NCBI GenBank assembly: GCA_037039925.1
Contig: JAXRKP010000945.1
Coordinates: 92,501-156,500, forward strand
DNA from: Doris montereyensis
Lineage: Eukaryota; Mollusca; Gastropoda; Nudibranchia; Dorididae
Reading direction: 5' to 3'
DNA: 64,000 nucleotides
Shown here: positions 12,180 to 25,800 of the stretch, one piece after another
Position numbering within the stretch: the first letter of the stretch is position 1
How the letters are laid out: each line of letters begins with the position of its first letter
Translations under genes and position numbers: made by a program
Notes under the pieces: model-generated
Database searches by the model: none
What the model saw: only the letters and a program-made list of their open reading frames with translations
What the model was told of the DNA's origin: nothing

Positions 12180-12330
12180 ATCATGCTGCTGCTGATGATT
12201 AAAATTAATCAACGTCCCTCCAACTGCAAGATGTAGCCCCCTCCCCTCCTTGCACATGCCTTCACGTGTGACCTGTCCCGTGTCATGGGTTTTATGGCCT
12301 TTCTTTGCCTATAAATACAAGCCCGACAAA
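12180..12330 (+). repeat. Dispersed repeat, inverted copy at 27030-27175
   Basis: The block with CCAACTGCAAGATGTAGCCC, CACATGCCTTCACGTG and GCCTTTCTTTGCCTATAAAT reappears reverse-complemented at 27030-27130. It lies immediately before the LINE endonuclease reading, so it is probably that LINE's 5' region. Confidence 0.6.
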
Positions 12331-13195
12331 TATAACATTGCCTTATTAGGACACAGTGAGGCACGATGGCTACAGTCAGGACAAATAAGAGGTATACGTA
12401 CTTTTGTATGTGGGCCATGAAGAGAAAGACACACCTCACACAGAGGGATTACCACTCATGCTGTCAAAGCAGGCTGAAAGAGCTCTGATCAAATCGGAAG
12501 CAGACATCTCAAGGTTTATGACAACAAGCTTCAGAACAAATAAAAAAGAGATCAAGCTGAACATGGTGGTATGCTTCACATTAAACAATGACCACCAGGA
12601 AGAAAGTAAAGATAACCTTTTACAGTCGGCTACATAAAATATTGAACAGCCTGAAGGAGGGAGGCATCACAATACCCGTGCGAGATCTCAATGCCAAGGT
12701 GGGATCTAACATTTAACAACAGAGGCTACGAAGATGTGATGGGCACTCACTACGCATGCACTTGGAAAAATGAATGAGAATGAGAGCGATATTACTCTGC
12801 GGACTGAACAATCTTGTAGTCAGGAAGTATATTTCTACACAAGAGGATACATAAGGCAACGTGGATATCACCAGACCGTACAACAGAAAACCAAATAGAC
12901 CATATCCACATATATAAGCAGGAAGTTCAGACGGTCACTTCAGGACATTAAAGTGACAAGAAGGGCGGTGTAGCATCAGACAATCATCCCCTGGTCGCCA
13001 AACTTAGATTCAAGCTGGAAGAAAAAAATTCAATGTACCGTAATACCATTAAACAATCCACACATTAGAGATTCATTTATCTTGACTTTGAATAACAAAT
13101 TCCAAGCTTTGCAGGACCTTCATAGAGAAAAAATAAATATGAACACTGAATGGATTAAAAGGAGGCTCCGTGTGCAGATCACAACACTATGTACA
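12330..13195 (+). mobile_element. LINE endonuclease-domain fragment
   Basis: Across two or three frames the order SEARWLQSGQIR, YVGHEEKDTPHTEG, MLSKQAERALI, FRTNKKEIK, DLNAKVGS (about 12690), [13 protein letters not shown] and QIDHI/ASDHH-like pieces follows the apurinic-endonuclease domain of CFDP2-like non-LTR elements. Glu, Asp and His-containing catalytic motifs can be recognised as remnants. It is cut off at about 13195 by a G-rich-ended repeat and has several frameshifts and stops, so it is dead. Confidence 0.78.
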
Positions 13196-13197
13196 CG

Positions 13198-14262
13198 TTA
13201 AGGAGGTGGGGGGGGGGGGGGGGGGGGGGCGGGTTCTGGGAATGCCATTTTTGCCGAAAATGGGACAAATCTAGTCAATCATACTAGTGGATAAAGCAGT
13301 TCATTCCCGTCATAATGCTATCATAAAAGAAGCTCAGTATCGATTCTTTGAATTTATACGATTTTTTTAGAAACAATACAGGCCTATCTTTCAACACAGC
13401 TATTATACAATAAAAGTCAGAAATATTATCTAAAGTATAGCAAGTTGGTACTTATTTTAATCGTCACAATAAACGCTATCCAAAACAAACTTATTGAGGA
13501 TCTATTATGAATATTGCCTTAGATCGACCGGAAGTTACGGAACATATTCCGCGCACCTATTATTATCAAAAGGCACCATCTCAAAATGAGTAAAAAAGGT
13601 GTTGGTGCACTTGAAACAGTGTCAATAGGAAGTAGTTGAGAGCTTCTCAAGGTTTTATGATGTTTCAAAGTATTATCCTACTCTTTTCTTAGGTTTATGG
13701 GAGAAAAATGTATTCAAATACCAGAAAATAAGAGAAAAATACGATTTTCTCAAAATGTTCATTATTTCCTATCTACTTTTTTATTTCTCAACGTATCTTC
13801 ATGAAATTTGGTATGGATGATGAGTGGTGGAAAACAAAGAAATGATCAGATGCTTTTTTTATATGTATTATAGTTTTGGAAAAATTGAATTTTTTGTACA
13901 ATATTTTTGTATATTTTTGGTTGTTCTCATATGCTATTTTCAAAAATTTATAAAATCAAAACTTACTAATGAAACAAAAATCCGATCTGACCAAATTTAG
14001 ATATTGTATCAAATAAGGTGTGTGCCAAGTTTGAAACAAATTTGTTGAAAAATGAAAAAGCCTATCGATATTGAAGTTGGTGAAATTTGGGGACAAAATC
14101 CAAGATGGCCGCCGTTTCCATGGCAACCGGCAGCGTCAGGAAAAAAACGACATATTTCAACTCAGTACACCATGCCCATTACACCTATACATAAGTTAAC
14201 TTGATGGGAACAAACGGGAACATTTTCACTCCGAGACACCACCCCCCTCCTCCCTAAATAGC
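13198..14262 (+). mobile_element. Non-autonomous dispersed element, copy 1 (G-rich ends)
   Basis: It begins AGGAGGTGGGG with a 22-base G run and ends CACCCCCCTCCTCCCT, the inverted complement of the start. The body is shared in order with 27206-28246 (direct) and 44025-44900 (inverted): CTGGGAATGCCATTTTTGCC at the start and AAGATGGCCGCC with GTTTCCATGGCAAC near the end. No coding capacity. Confidence 0.75.
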
Positions 14263-14263
14263 C

Positions 14264-14797
14264 CTGGGCAAAATAAAAAAAATCTACCAAAAACCCTAAG
14301 ATCACCTTAGTTGTGGATGTGGGTAAATCAAATCAAATCAATTTGCGTCTCTTCAATGGTCTCAAAATTAATAAATCAAGAACAGTTTTGTCTGTTGTTT
14401 GAAATACTGTGGGTTTATTATTTTTAAAGCGCAATAGGATGTCCACAATGTACACCTGAGTACTTTGGCTTGAAATTGATTGAGGACCACTTCTACCTCT
14501 CGGCCTGAAATTAAAATAGATTTCTATTTTGGAATTTTAATAAATGTTTCAAAACAAGATTAGGGTGTACTATACATGTATCTAACGAATGACTAATATA
14601 ACAACAGACAAACCTTATTTTATTGGACACGTTAAAACTCACCCAATAAAATTAACTATGTATTTGGGACTCAACTCATAAACTGTTGTCATATTATTAG
14701 TCAGATGCTAGAGATACAATCTACTATGACGTTTCACCTTTTCTAGATGATGTAGTTTCTGTGTATAACGTGTTTGGATTTTTTTTTAACGAAGTTT
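14264..14797. other. AT-rich interval without recognised features
   Basis: No ORF, RNA or repeat match that I can support. Confidence 0.4.
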
Positions 14798-14860
<63 letters not shown>

Positions 14861-14945
14861 TTGATTAATAATAATATTATGATAGATAGATTTGCCCGTG
14901 TGTCTGTGCGTGCGTGCGCGCGTGTGTGTGTGTGTGTGTGTGTGT
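14798..14945 (+). repeat. (ATA)n then (GT)n microsatellites
   Basis: About 20 AAT units at 14800-14862 and a GT tract at about 14915-14945. Confidence 0.9.
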
Positions 14946-15211
14946 ATTTTGTTTGTTTGTTTATGTATCGACTCCCAGGGCATTACAATTACATTGTACA
15001 TTCGTCCGCTTTCAACCTACGTCACAAAGTCACACATTTATTTCTTGGTTTACGTCATTGCATCTTCTTCATTGTCGTTGTTACTTGAGCGAAATGTAAA
15101 AGTTTGAAAACGTCATCCATGTTGATTTGTAAAAGTAAAAAGGTTAGGTTCATCAGATTCAGAACCTGGCTTGTGGCCTGTTGACACGGTTTGTTCGTTT
15201 GTAACACATGC

Positions 15212-15357
<146 letters not shown>

Positions 15358-16060
15358 TGAATACGAGCTGACAGACAAGGACAGAGATATACTTATAGAT
15401 ACAGACACTGAGACAGACAGAAAGGACAATACAGACAAACAGCCAGGCAGCAAGATAAAGGGTCGTGATAATGTGGCTGAAGGAAGATAATACAATAGTT
15501 CTAAATTCTTTTTTTTTCTTTTTTTTTTTGGAGGGAGAGGATGGTAACGAAAATAAAAAAATAGAAAGCCTTCTCGTGTTGTATTCAATAACGGAAAGCT
15601 TAAGTTCCCCATTGAAAGCCTTTATCTTATTGTGTACATTTAACTGTTGCCACCAATGCGTACCATGTCCATGGGACGCATGTGTCTGTTCTAATACATT
15701 CTTCACAATCTTGCATTTGTGTCTGTTCATTCGTGATGCTTAAATAAGAATAAGACTCAATAAAAGCCATATATCCTACTAGTAATAATCGTTATAATGC
15801 TCTCACCTATTTTTTTTACATGTATAAAAGGTTAAAGGGCATCAGAGCTTGGCGTTTGTCTTGTGAACATATCTTTTTATTGGCTCGTTAATGATGCCTG
15901 TGTGTGTGTATGTGTGTGCGTTTGTGTGCATATGTGTGTACGTGCCTGACGGAGAGACAGCCAGAGACAGTAACAGAAAAATAGTCCAACAAACAGACAT
16001 ATAGTGTCAATCAGGCTGTTAGGCAGTCAGACAGACACACGAACAGAGACAAGGGGGGGT

Positions 16061-16240
<180 letters not shown>

Positions 16241-16719
16241 GATAAAGACAGATAGAGAGACACAGACAGACCGACAGAACAGAGACAGAGACGTACAAAA
16301 GATAAGATATGATATTTTATTGTCCAAAACGTGGCACATTGTTTTGGTGTTACAATACATTCAATACAATATGAAATACAACATTACAACACACCTTTAC
16401 TATACATAAATATTATTCTTCACAAATAAACAGCATTGGCACATTTAAGTATAACGTGATTAAAATATGTATGACATAACATAAGACATTTTAAAAACAT
16501 TTTTCTAATACATGTAAGTTGGTAAGCATTGCAATGAACGACACTATTTCAAAAGAACAGTGGTGATGATAATGCTGGTGAAGGCAGGGATAAGGGTTCG
16601 CTGCTAGACTACTAACAATAACCATATTTTACGTGTAGATATAACATGAAGCATAAAACATCCTTCCCTCCTCTTCCTCCCTTCCTCCACCTCCACACCC
16701 CCATCACCATTTCCCCCTC

Positions 16720-16968
<249 letters not shown>

Positions 16969-16969
16969 C

Positions 16970-17470
16970 GAAAGTTATGCATATAGTGCATGATTTACAA
17001 TTTGCACACGTTTTCATGAAATTGCTATTCGACAAAGAACGTTTCATCATAATAAGATGGCTTCGACTTCTTTCCATGTAATTACAATTTTCTAGAATCC
17101 CCCGACCCAATCCATTATCAGCAACAGTGAATGTAGTGGAATCAGTTAGATTAGCCTTAAAACACTTCGATTGTGCATGAAAATGAATTTTGCATTCGTT
17201 TCTCTTGAAAAGTGGTTATTTGTTAAGAGCTCCAGCAATGCATATCGAGCATTGCAAGACTGTTCAGGTCTGTTCACTGTATAATGTGCTTAGTCATTCG
17301 TAAACAACAAACTTAGATAGTTGTTGAAGAAAATGATATCTAAGTCGTCACCAACGTTTGTTATTTATTATATTAAATAATTCTAGGATAATCGTTCTCC
17401 ATGTGTCAAGGTTTATTTTATTTTATTTGATTTGATTTACCCACAGATTTTGCTTGAAAAAAAACTCGAA
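16970..17470. other. No supported gene
   Basis: AT-rich sequence without conserved coding or repeat signature. Confidence 0.4.
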
Positions 17471-17479
17471 AAATATTTT

Positions 17480-17560
17480 TCAACTGTTGGCGGGGCTCGA
17501 ACCCACTACTTTTTGGTTGAGGTGCCTCTTTACCACCGATGTGTCAAAGACTTTGTTGTT
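17480..17560 (-). repeat. Possible tRNA-like SINE head (minus)
   Basis: On the minus strand GTGGGTTCGAGCCCCGCC resembles box B with its stem, and GGTGGTAAAGAGG lies upstream at tRNA-like spacing. No full cloverleaf. Confidence 0.35.
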
Positions 17561-17671
17561 GGATCTCTGGGTGAGCTATCGTATTTTTCTAGATTCTAAA
17601 CAATTTGGAGAATATCATTTAAACAAAGATATCATTTCATTGCTTCTCCGACTTTTAGGCATCTTAAGAAT

Positions 17672-19215
<1,544 letters not shown>

Positions 19216-19498
19216 TGACCCCCCAAAGCAACGTCACAGTGATGACAGATAATAACTGAATATAATATTAGCTAGGTTGTAAGTTAATGTGTTCCAGTAT
19301 TATCTATATCTTGCGGGTTTTATAACATCTCTGCCTGATCGAGTCTTGACTATTCTGGGTTCCACGTTAGACTCAACTGGGCAATGACTATCACTATCAC
19401 TATCCATATCAAATGTTTCATTTCTGTCATTGTTAATCTGTCCACCGTGTTCGGAGTTCTGAAATGGTATCGCCCTGTCAGGCGACCATGAAACAATC

Positions 19499-20737
19499 TC
19501 AGGACCAGCGAGATGAGTACGCAGGTTTCAGTCTGTCTGTTGAAACTCGAATGGTTTTTCTTTCTTTGATACTATCAAAGTGTTTATCAGATCGAGCCGC
19601 AACGGGAAACGGCCCGTCGTAAGGTCTGACGAAAGGGCCTCTGTGCGCATCGCGACGGACATAAACCTGTTCAGCGTTGAGTAAATCTCGAGGTATGTAG
19701 CTATGTGGCATGCCATGATGTGTAGGAGCTGGCGGGGATAATTTCCTAAAGTTATTCTGTAGATCTTGTAGAAAACTGTTATCAGGTACCATTTTATCAA
19801 CGTATGGTGGTGAAAGAAAATCGCCGGGTACGCGTAGGTTGGTTCCGTATGTGAACAGAGCAGGTGCTGCGTCGAGGTCTTCTTTCCAGGTGGTTCGAAT
19901 TCCGAGTAGTACAACCGGCAACTCATCTATCCAATGAGGGCCTGTGAGACGAGCTTTGAGGACGCTCTTGAAGGTACGGTGAAATCTCTCTACCATTCCA
20001 TTTGTCTGGGGATGATAAGCGGTCGTAGTTTTAGGAGTCACGCCAAGTACTCTATTTAATTGGCGCCACAGTTCGCTGGTGAATTGATGGCCTTGATCCG
20101 AAGTAATAGAGTCTGGCACACCGAAACGAGCAATCCAGTTGCGTAACAATGCTTTTACGCATGTGACAGCTTCGGCATTAGGAAGAGGAATGGCTTTCGG
20201 CCATCTGGTAAATCTGTCGACAATTGTTAGCAGGAACACACAGTCTTCTGATGATGGTAAAGGCCCTACTAGATCCACATGTATATCTCCGAAGCGTCTG
20301 TCATGTGGTTCAAATGTCTTCAACGGAGTTTTAGTGTGACGACCAATTTTGCTAGATTGGCATGCATGACACGTTTTGACCATGTTTCTTATGTTCTTTT
20401 TAATACCTGGCCAGACGTAACGAGCTGAGATAGTTCGAGTTGTAGGTATGGGTCCAGGATGGCAGAGATTGTGAAATGTATGAAAAATAGTCCTTGTCCA
20501 CGATGGTGGAACGATGGGGCGAGGGTGACCTGTAGAAACATCACAAAGTGTTTGAACTCCGTCTATTGGTACCTCCTTAAGTGTCAAAGAGCCTGGTTGC
20601 ATTCGTAATTCCATCACGTTTGGATCCTCGCGTTGTGCTGCGGCGAAAAGCGTGAAATTGACGACTGGAACCGAAGATATGGGTGAAACCAATGGTTCTG
20701 AAAAGTTCAACGGTGCACGTGACAATGTATCTGGCAC
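19499..20737 (-). CDS. Gypsy integrase (C-terminal pol), open frame of about 412 codons
   Basis: It inserts retroelement cDNA into the host genome. The N-terminal zinc-binding HHCC is seen as FHTFHNLCHP followed by CHACQ. The catalytic D, D, E are recognised in HVDLVGP, SITSDQGHQFTS and HPQTNGMVERFH, with normal spacing for a retroviral-type core. Upstream the frame carries DTLSRAP, the usual RNase H/integrase linker. The C-terminal part (YVRRDAHRGPFVRPYDGPF) resembles the GPF/Y-type module of gypsy integrases. It is the only long unbroken segment of the element. It belongs to the polyprotein, so there is no separate start. Confidence 0.92.
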   Translation of the reverse strand: MPDTLSRAPLNFSEPLVSPISSVPVVNFTLFAAAQREDPNVMELRMQPGSLTLKEVPIDGVQTLCDVSTGHPRPIVPPSWTRTIFHTFHNLCHPGPIPTTRTISARYVWPGIKKNIRNMVKTCHACQSSKIGRHTKTPLKTFEPHDRRFGDIHVDLVGPLPSSEDCVFLLTIVDRFTRWPKAIPLPNAEAVTCVKALLRNWIARFGVPDSITSDQGHQFTSELWRQLNRVLGVTPKTTTAYHPQTNGMVERFHRTFKSVLKARLTGPHWIDELPVVLLGIRTTWKEDLDAAPALFTYGTNLRVPGDFLSPPYVDKMVPDNSFLQDLQNNFRKLSPPAPTHHGMPHSYIPRDLLNAEQVYVRRDAHRGPFVRPYDGPFPVAARSDKHFDSIKERKTIRVSTDRLKPAYSSRWS

Positions 20738-20789
20738 GACGTTATCTGGTCCTTTTATGTATCTGATATCAGTCGTGAATTCAGCGATG

Positions 20790-21335
20790 TAAAGAAAGTT
20801 GGCGCTCTTGTCGCGGTGATCTTTCAGTGGCGCTGGCCATGGTGTGAATCAATGGTTTATGATCGGTAACGATAAAGATTGACCTTCCTTCAATGAAGTA
20901 ACGAAAATGTTTGATGGCGCTGTACATTGCCAAAAGCTCACGATCAAATTAATGTTGAGTAGCGACTTTGTGTGGGGAGACAACTTCCTTGAGAAAATTA
21001 AATGGGCCTCCAAAATCCTTGATGTTGTTGAGATAGCTCTACGTCTACCACAAAATTTGATGCGTCTACTGAGAGTTTCGTCGGAGCATCGTGGTAAGGG
21101 TGATGAAGAATCACAGCATTGGCGAGCATCGCTTTGGCACCTTCGAATACAGATTGGCAGTCTGATGTCCAAGTGAGTTGTTTAGATTTAGACTTGCCTT
21201 TTAGAGTTTCGGTTAAAGGCATTAACTGTTGGCGAGTCGAGGCATGAATCTGTGACAAAAATTCATCATGCCAAGGAAACGCTCAAGGGATTTTTTGTCT
21301 GTTGAGTGGGAAAATCCGTGATAGCACGTACCTTT
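20790..21335 (-). pseudogene. Gypsy RNase H domain, frameshifted
   Basis: LTWTSDCQSVFEGAK leads into KLSVDASNFVVDVELSQQ, the first catalytic Asp box, then in another frame FDRELLAMYSAIKHFRYFIEG and IVTDHKPL. These are RNase H motifs in order between RT and integrase. At least two frame changes interrupt the domain. Confidence 0.82.
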
Positions 21336-21339
21336 TCAG

Positions 21340-22052
21340 TCAATGATTTGATCCCAGTGGATGAAAGAAAATGTCATAGAAACTGTATGGATGATTGGCC
21401 AAAAACGCATTTTTAACATTAATAACCAGACCATTTAGTGACAATAGAGTGAAAACTTTGCGTAAGTCCAACTCGTGCATCTCAGGGGTAGTGCTTGCCA
21501 CAAGGATGTCATCTAAATAAACAAAACAACAATCTAGGTTTTGTAAAATGCTATCCATAAGCCTCTGAAATGCTTGGGCCGCATTCTTTAAACCGAATGG
21601 CATTCTTATGAATTCGAAGAGACCAAAAGGAGTGATGGCTGCTGTTTTAGGTATGTCCTCTTCTGCGACTGGTATTTGATTGTATCCGCGAACAAGATCG
21701 ATTTTGGAGAAGATGTGTTTTCCATTAAGATTCGTGTTGAGATCTTGGATGTGTGGAAGTGGGTAACGATCGTCTTTGGTGACGGTGTTCAATCTGCGAG
21801 AGTCTCCGCATTGCCGCCAGTCCCCATCGGGCTTTTTGACCATGTGTAAAGGGAAGACCAGGGTGAAGACGATCGACGAACAATTCCGAGTCGTTTCATT
21901 TCATCAAATTCTGCCTTGGCTGCTGATACTTTTTCTTGGTCTAGCCGACGTGCACGTGCGTGCACTGGTGGGCCCGTTGTTGGAATGTAATGAATCACGC
22001 CGTGCTTATTTTCCTGAAATTCGGGAACCAGTAGGTTGGGGAATTCTTCCAA
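21340..22052 (-). pseudogene. Gypsy reverse transcriptase domain
   Basis: Visible motifs in order are VHARARRLDQEK, VKKPDGDWRQCGDSRRLN, FSKIDLVRGYNQIPV (first catalytic Asp), FIRMPFGLKNAAQAFQRLMD and FVYLDDILVAS (YLDD). One shift near 21850 separates the thumb-side N-terminal part from the core and another near 21400 lies after the palm. Confidence 0.9.
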
Positions 22053-22159
22053 TATGGCTTCGTATCTAGAATGAATTTTGTGTATTCCAGAACGACCACT
22101 TTTTGTGCTACGCGCTCGGATGATTGTGTCGCCGTCCAGAGAAACCAGTCTTCTGTTTG

Positions 22160-22675
22160 TTAGATCGATGGACAGACGGTGTTGGGAGAAAAAATCTGCG
22201 CCAAGTATAGGTTGTGTGACGTCTGCAATCCAAAATTCTTGCGAAAAATATTTGGATTTGTTTTAATTTCAGGTAAAATTCGCTTTCCATATGTGTGGAT
22301 TGTTGATCCATTTGCTGCTATCAAATTAGGGCCACGGAGCTTTTTGCGATCTACCAGGTTTGAAGGATAAACCGATTCTTCGGCTCCAGTGTCGATAAGA
22401 AACGCTTTACCTGTGAAGTGGTCGGTTACAGATATGGTACCGGCATTGATCGTGTTGATAATATGTGGGGCAGATGTGGAGCCAGACGTGCCCTCTAGAA
22501 TCGACTGGCCTCGGCGTTTCCTGCGATGTTGATGGGGCCATAGCACAAGGTCGACCGTTGACCGTCCTATCGCATTGACGTGCTTTGAGTCCAAATTTAG
22601 AATGGTAGCTGCAGAGGACAACTTGTGAATTAGTAGTAATAGTAGACCTATTGTTGAAATGTCTTTTGAAGGCAT
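22160..22675 (-). pseudogene. Gag zinc-knuckle region and aspartic protease
   Basis: AFLIDTGAEESVYP contains the DTGA catalytic motif of retropepsins, followed by AANGSTI typical of the flap region. Just upstream in an overlapping frame lies CSYHSKFGLKARQC, the modified zinc-knuckle pattern seen in this gypsy group. Confidence 0.8.
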
Positions 22676-22723
22676 TCACGTCAACTGTCCCTTTTGACGT
22701 ACTCGAGTAGGATGCTGCCGCAA

Positions 22724-23287
22724 CTACAATTGGTTGAAGTAAATCAATTTCAAAATGCGGTCAGCTGTTTTGGCCAAATCATCGAGAGTCATCTCAGGGT
22801 TCTGAATCTGAGCCAGAATACGGCGGGCTTCTGTGGGCAATAGACTGAGGAACAGGGCCCGGAACAGAGTTAGTGGGGTTGAATTCAGAGATCTCATGTA
22901 ATGGAGCATCTCTGTTGGTCGTTATCCCCTAACCCATTAAGGTTCAGCAATGCAGTGTCTTTCTGCAGCTGAGTTGGATCATATGCTTCCAATAAGGCAA
23001 CCTTGAGTGCACCATACATATCTTGTACCGGTGGATGCTCAATGCTTGATTGAACTCGCCTTGATGTGGCAGAATCTAACAGCTGGACTACATGGTAAAA
23101 CCTGGTCTTATCGTTTGTTATGGGTGGTGAGTGCGTCGCAAAAGACGCCTCCAAACGCAAAAAACCATGCGGTTGCGTTGGTATTCCAAAATGGCGGAGA
23201 CTTAAAGGCTACGGCTGTTATGGTTGTAGCCGGGACAGTATTTTGTTTGATTGCCTCTGCCAGCTCGAGGATTGCCTTAGCATCCAT
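22724..23287 (-). pseudogene. Gag capsid-like region, frameshifted
   Basis: Starts at the ATG complementing 23285-23287 (MDAKAILELAEAI). SPPFWNTNATAWF then, after a shift at a T-run near 23165, RLEASFATHSPPITNDKTRF, VVQLLDSATSRRV and MYGALKVALLEAYDP match gag proteins of this gypsy group. After a second shift near 22925, MLHYMRSL, LFRALFLSLLP and AQIQNPEMTLDDLAKTAD continue the domain. Confidence 0.8.
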
Positions 23288-23380
23288 TGTCTATGATTCT
23301 ATTGTTATGAAATCAATCTATAGATCTAAAACTTATATAAATATTGCAGTGATGTCGATAGAGCACGTCAGGGTCACCAA

Positions 23381-23562
23381 TGTAAGATGTTAAATAAGAC
23401 GATATAACAATGTGTAGACATGAATGAATTTGTACTTTATTCAACTGCCATCAAACCGGAATAATAACAACACACCCGTTTATGGGTAGTCTAAAAAGAC
23501 GAAACAAAGCGTGAATCGCTCACAACAATATGAACGTAATACGCTTATATTATATCGCTACA
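23381..23562 (-). repeat. 5' LTR of gypsy-type element
   Basis: 182 bases, TG...CA, near-identical to the left LTR. It carries the element's promoter by position. The (ATT)n array resumes four bases beyond. Confidence 0.9.
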
Positions 23563-23566
23563 TTAT

Positions 23567-23567
23567 A

Positions 23568-23655
<88 letters not shown>
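23567..23655 (+). repeat. (ATT)n microsatellite, right part of the interrupted array
   Basis: Continuation of the array at 18640-19032, separated from it only by the LTR element. Confidence 0.92.
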
Positions 23656-23656
<1 letters not shown>

Positions 23657-23959
23657 TAGCGGTAGGCGCCTGGCGTTGCCGGGTTAACCGATTAAATTGT
23701 AAATTAAATTTTTGTGTAATCTTTTGTCTGCCCCCGTGGGTTGAACAATACATGTTATACTATTGAATTCGATGTGTAACTACTACAACTAGAACTAGAA
23801 CACTACGTGCACCGTACGGACTCTGGCAAAATGTCATGATGGTTTCAAAACATTGCTACAAAAATTTTGAATGATATCCAATCCCTGCGCAGTTATGAGA
23901 AACCAAAAGAATGACAATAATAATAAAAGTAAAAAAAAAAGAAAAATTAAAAAAGCAAC

Positions 23960-24035
23960 TTGGCTTCTGGGGATTCGAACCCAGAGCGATGAAACCATGA
24001 TGCATCGCCCTCGGCCGCACCATTGGGGGCTGATG
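23960..24035 (-). repeat. tRNA-like SINE head (Ser/Leu-like), minus
   Basis: On the minus strand GGTGCGGCCGAGGGCGATGC and then CTGGGTTCGAATCCCCAG give box A and box B with a good T-arm stem. An acceptor stem and anticodon arm are not clear, so I call it tRNA-derived. Confidence 0.42.
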
Positions 24036-24324
24036 CTCCCCCAATGTTAAAATATCATGACACAAAAGGGACTGCTGACGTAGATCTTTTGTTTCGCTTT
24101 TCCTGTATTCCATTCACTATAATATTAGCTCTAGATCTATATATTAAAATTGAGGTGTTTTGTTCGAGGATGTTTCAATCAATACATTTATACCGTATTC
24201 TGCAAATAGAATCTAGATCTAGAGTCTCTTTTACATAGTCTCTTCCCTTCTTTTGGCCCAAATTAATTTTAGTCTTGATCTATTGCCAAACTTAAATCAG
24301 CCGACGACGGCAATGATCCTAGAT

Positions 24325-24350
24325 CTGAGCGCCCGTATACGGGCGCTCAG
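24325..24350. other. 26-bp perfect GC-rich palindrome
   Basis: CTGAGCGCCCGTA is followed immediately by its exact reverse complement, within an AT-rich, AGATCT-studded stretch. Confidence 0.9.
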
Positions 24351-24359
24351 TCCTAGATC

Positions 24360-24830
24360 TATAGCTCTAGATCATCCTGCATCTGATTGTGACCTAGATC
24401 TAGAAGAAAATCTCTCACAGGAAATCTCTTCGGGTGCCAGCTTTCATGGCTGCATAATTCAACTTTTCATTTAACCAATAAGAATCACTTTCAATATTCT
24501 AGATCTAGGCCTAAATTGACTTGTCAATATCATTGACCTTCACGCGATTTCTATAGAGGCGTCTGGATAGGCCTATTCTGTTTATTTTCCTTTGTTTACA
24601 AAGTACTAAATGTGTTTGATTGTAAATTTTGAATACGTATAATAACATTTTTTTTTATTATTATAAAATGGATCAAACGTTTATTGTGTAATTTTTGTAT
24701 TCAGGGCGTATAACAATGCAGTTTCTACAATTTCCTGAGTATTAAGAATTCAGTCATACCGTGCATCTACATTCCACAAGCTCGTGCACTGTAGCATGAA
24801 CCATCTATAATACTTATTAAAATGCAGAAA
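24360..24830. other. AGATCT-rich intergenic sequence
   Basis: Several TCTAGATCTAG pieces; no gene seen. Confidence 0.4.
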
Positions 24831-25060
24831 CTGTATAATAATGCACCTGGTGCGTACTTCTCAAAGGACAGGATGGTGGGGGGGGGGAGATCGAAGTGGG
24901 AGGGAGGGAAGTGGAGAGGAGAGTGGTTACTAGTAAAAGACCTACATGTACCTCTCTGTCTCTGACACTAACTCCGACTGTCTGTCTGTCTGTCCTCTCT
25001 CTCATCACTTTATATCCTCTTCTTTCCCTTAACTTTTGTATGCCTGTCTGCCTGTCTGTC

Positions 25061-25356
<296 letters not shown>

Positions 25357-25555
25357 GGCAAAATTGTGTCATCGGGTCAGATGCCAAGTTCTGATGAACC
25401 TTATCGTTTTACAACTAAATTTGAATGACTTTTCATTATTTTTATATAGTGTGAGTCAAGGCAATGAAGAGAATTTAAAAGAGCAACAAATGTGAACACC
25501 AGCGACGTAACCAATAATGGAGGGGAAGAAATTACAAATTTAGGTTTCAGTTTAT

Positions 25556-25577
25556 ATGGATACAGGTACAGGTACAG

Positions 25578-25619
<42 letters not shown>

Positions 25620-25800
25620 CCGCACAGACACACAGGTAAATCTATCATTTATTCAGCTTCATTAAAAAAACCACCTTCCAACACGCTTTACCCAGAAACT
25701 ATCACATACACACACGCACAGACACACAGGTAAATTTATCATTTATTCAGCTCCATTAAAAACACACACATTCAAACACGTTTTACGCAGAAACTATCTA
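25556..25800 (+). repeat. (CA)n followed by two tandem copies of a roughly 90-bp unit
   Basis: The unit running from GCACAGACACACAGGTAAAT through ATCATTTATTCAGCT to CAGAAACTATC appears at about 25620-25705 and again at 25715-25798 with few differences. Confidence 0.85.
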
